Shown piece by piece: positions 5,119 through 7,018 of a stretch of DNA of 7,018 nucleotides (position 1 is its first letter; each line of letters begins with the position of its first letter). The notes under the pieces were generated by a model. It ran no database searches and was not told the DNA's origin. It saw only the letters and a list, made by a program, of their open reading frames with translations. Origin of the DNA: an uncultured Prevotella sp. (GTDB lineage: Bacteria > Bacteroidota > Bacteroidia > Bacteroidales > Bacteroidaceae); contig CAJPTO010000170.1 of NCBI GenBank assembly GCA_905373605.1, positions 1 to 7,018 of the forward strand, read 5' to 3'. A program made the position numbers and the translations under genes.

Positions 5119-6586
5119 CGCAGCTTTGTTTATAGGTTGTTATGGGGTGCTTGGCAGCCAACACGTCATCAACACGACCGATAGGCGTGTTCAGTGGCGC
5201 GTCTTTCAGCCTTTGTGGGTCGCTTTCGGCCTGCTGTGCAATGTGGCGCATCACATCAATAAACCCATCGATGGTAGTCTTGCTCTCCGTTTCGGTGGGC
5301 TCTATCATCATGGCTTCGTGGAAAAGCAGCGGGAAATAGATGGTTGGCGCATGGTAACCATAGTCAAGCAAGGCCTTTGCCACATCCATTGTGCGTATGC
5401 CCGTGTCCTTGTTCTTCAGTCCATCGAACACAAATTCGTGCTTGCACAGCCCCTCGATGGGCAGGTCGTACACGTCTTTGAGCGACTCTTTGATGTAATT
5501 GGCGTTCAGTGTAGCCAAGGGACCCACATTCTTGAGGTTTTCTTTGCCAAGGGTTAGGATGTAAGTGTAGGCGCGAAGCAGCGTGGCGAAGTTGCCAAAG
5601 AAGGTTCCGAGGTTCATCGTGGCTGTGTCGGGAGCGAAGCCGAAAGCGTTTTGTTCGATGTCGTAATGGTCGCCTTTGCGCACTACTATTGGTGAAGGCA
5701 GGAATGGTTGCAAGGCTTTTGTTACGCCAACAGGGCCTGCGCCGGGACCTCCACCGCCGTGTGGTGTGGAGAAAGTCTTGTGCAGGTTGATGTGCATCAC
5801 GTCAAATCCCATGTCACCCGGTCGGCATTCGCCCAGCAAGGGGTTGAGGTTTGCGCCATCGTAATACATCAATCCGCCACAATCGTGCACCATCTTGGTG
5901 ATGGCCGGTATGTCTTTCTCGAACAATCCCAAGGTATTCGGGTTGGTCATCATCATTGCCGCCACGTCGTCGCCCAGCAATTGCTTCAGGTGTTCGGTGT
6001 CGACAGTGCCTTCGGGCGTGCTTTTCACCTCCACAACATCCAGTCCGCACACGGCAGCCGAGGCTGGATTGGTGCCGTGAGCCGAGTCGGGCACAATCAC
6101 TTTTGTGCGTTTCGTGTCGTTGCGTGACTGGTGATAGGCGCGTATAATCATCAAACCCGTAAGCTCGCCCTGTGCTCCAGCAAAGGGATTGAGGGTGAAT
6201 GTGTGCAAGCCCGATATTTCTGAGAGGGCTTCTTGCAAGCCATAAAGCACGGCCAGCGCGCCTTGGCAGGTGCTGGCAGGCTGTGCAGGGTGCAAGTTAG
6301 CAAAGGAAGGCATGGCAGCCACCTCTTCGTTGATAACGGGATTGTACTTCATAGTGCAGCTGCCCAGCGGGTAAAAGCCGTTGTCTACGCCGAAATTGTT
6401 GCCGCTGTGGTTGGTGTAATGGCGCACAACGGTCACTTCGTCGCACTCGGGCAGCTCGGCGTCGGCCGTTCTTTTCAGCTTTTCGTCTACGGGATAGCTA
6501 CCAAAGGGGTTTTCAGGCAAATGAAAACCGCGACATCCCGGGCGCGAAAGCTCGAATATCAAGTTGCCATATAATTTGTTGTTCAT
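5105..6586 (-). CDS. gcvPB: Glycine dehydrogenase (decarboxylating) subunit 2
   Basis: The 493-residue PLP-binding chain of the two-subunit P protein. With GcvPA it decarboxylates glycine and transfers the aminomethyl group to the lipoyl arm of the H protein. Visible landmarks are HYTNHSGNN (56-64), GFYPLGSCTMKYNP (70-83), the PLP-phosphate region DSAHGTNPAS (167-176), YYDGANLN (241-248) with Asp243 placed to contact the PLP nitrogen, and the Schiff-base Lys270 in NLHKTFSTPHGGGGPGAG. The length is usual for a free-standing GcvPB and no key residue is missing. It starts 12 nt after the gcvPA stop and overlaps lpdA, so the three genes form one transcript. The ATG at 6586 is followed directly by the expected family N-terminus (LIFELSRPG). 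No Shine-Dalgarno is seen. Confidence 0.97.
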   Translation of the reverse strand: MNNKLYGNLIFELSRPGCRGFHLPENPFGSYPVDEKLKRTADAELPECDEVTVVRHYTNHSGNNFGVDNGFYPLGSCTMKYNPVINEEVAAMPSFANLHPAQPASTCQGALAVLYGLQEALSEISGLHTFTLNPFAGAQGELTGLMIIRAYHQSRNDTKRTKVIVPDSAHGTNPASAAVCGLDVVEVKSTPEGTVDTEHLKQLLGDDVAAMMMTNPNTLGLFEKDIPAITKMVHDCGGLMYYDGANLNPLLGECRPGDMGFDVMHINLHKTFSTPHGGGGPGAGPVGVTKALQPFLPSPIVVRKGDHYDIEQNAFGFAPDTATMNLGTFFGNFATLLRAYTYILTLGKENLKNVGPLATLNANYIKESLKDVYDLPIEGLCKHEFVFDGLKNKDTGIRTMDVAKALLDYGYHAPTIYFPLLFHEAMMIEPTETESKTTIDGFIDVMRHIAQQAESDPQRLKDAPLNTPIGRVDDVLAAKHPITTYKQSCDEQV

Positions 6587-6598
6587 CTTGTCTCGGGA

Positions 6599-7018
6599 TT
6601 ATTTGGTTACTAAACTAACCAGGAGGTCAACCTCCTCTTTGGTTCTTTTCTCGGTTACGGCGAGCATCAGCACGTCATCGGCCACTTTTATGCCGCCCAG
6701 AATGCCATTGTCGAGCAGGCGTTGCTGCAGCTCATCAAGGCTTCCACCAACATACTTCACACAGAATTCGTTGAAGAAAGGTTGGTTGAAAGCTGGCTGG
6801 AACTTACCCGAAGCGATGAGCTTCTCATAGAGATAGTGCGCCCCATCGACCGACATTTGCGCGGCCTCCTTCAGTCCTTCCTTACCCATCAGACTGAGGT
6901 AGATGGTTGCCCACAAAGCCATAAGGCTCTGGTTGGAGCAGATATTCGACGTAGCTTTCTCGCGGCGGATGTGCTGTTCGCGTGCTTGTAGTGTGAGAAC
7001 GAAGGCGCGCTTGCCGTT
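6599..7018 (-). CDS. gcvPA: Glycine dehydrogenase (decarboxylating) subunit 1, C-terminal part (partial)
   Basis: The last 139 residues of the gene; the frame is open to the right edge, so the start lies outside. Full-length GcvPA is about 440-450 residues, so roughly the final third is present. The conserved stretch REQHIRREKATSNICSNQ, beginning 13 residues in from the edge, is characteristic of GcvPA. It continues through ALWATIYLSLMGKEG and ends LVSLVTK. GcvPA is structurally related to GcvPB but lacks the PLP lysine; the two chains form the active heteromer. It is the first visible gene of the operon, so the promoter is beyond the window. An in-frame Met at 6922 is internal, because conserved family sequence continues upstream of it. 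Confidence 0.95.
   Translation of the reverse strand, partial: NGKRAFVLTLQAREQHIRREKATSNICSNQSLMALWATIYLSLMGKEGLKEAAQMSVDGAHYLYEKLIASGKFQPAFNQPFFNEFCVKYVGGSLDELQQRLLDNGILGGIKVADDVLMLAVTEKRTKEEVDLLVSLVTK

Overview
The window looks like a chromosomal segment of a Bacteroidales bacterium, most probably a Prevotella or close relative. This rests on an exact TAnnTTTG-type -7 promoter element, A-rich leaders with no Shine-Dalgarno motif, a lipoprotein signal peptide, and the protein families present. That is inference from sequence style; no search was run. All six genes I accept are on the minus strand, so transcription runs right to left.

Right half (3763-7018): the end of a glycine cleavage operon. 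In transcription order it holds gcvPA (cut by the window edge), gcvPB 12 nt later, and lpdA overlapping gcvPB by 14 nt. GcvPA and GcvPB are the two chains of the PLP-dependent glycine decarboxylase (P protein). LpdA is the flavoprotein that re-oxidises the lipoyl arm of the H protein (L protein). The T and H proteins are not in the window. A nested inverted repeat follows lpdA and probably ends the operon.

Middle (1156-3660): a two-gene island with a YitT/DUF2179 membrane protein (2074-3033) and a small DUF3467 protein (1654-1968). It is flanked on both sides by long non-coding, low-complexity DNA. Read closely, that DNA is made of degenerate 8-bp tandem arrays: 43 full octamers plus one 6-nt unit at 3125-3474, 26 octamers with no indel at 1311-1518, and 17 octamers in the opposite strand sense at 3522-3660. 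A mixed 8/19-bp array lies at 1553-1643 and a GGTGAAAG-type block at 1156-1282. On each side of the island a purine-rich tract is followed, after about 35-50 nt, by a pyrimidine-rich tract. This repeated architecture is the main unexplained signal in the window.

Left end (1-1155): a DUF805 membrane protein (396-770) with a hairpin terminator, then the first 34 codons of a lipoprotein leaving the window. Upstream of DUF805 is about 200 nt containing a 67-codon stop-free minus-strand frame and a perfect -7 element, either a long leader or an unrecognised dispersed element. No tRNA, rRNA, CRISPR array, transposase or integrase was seen.
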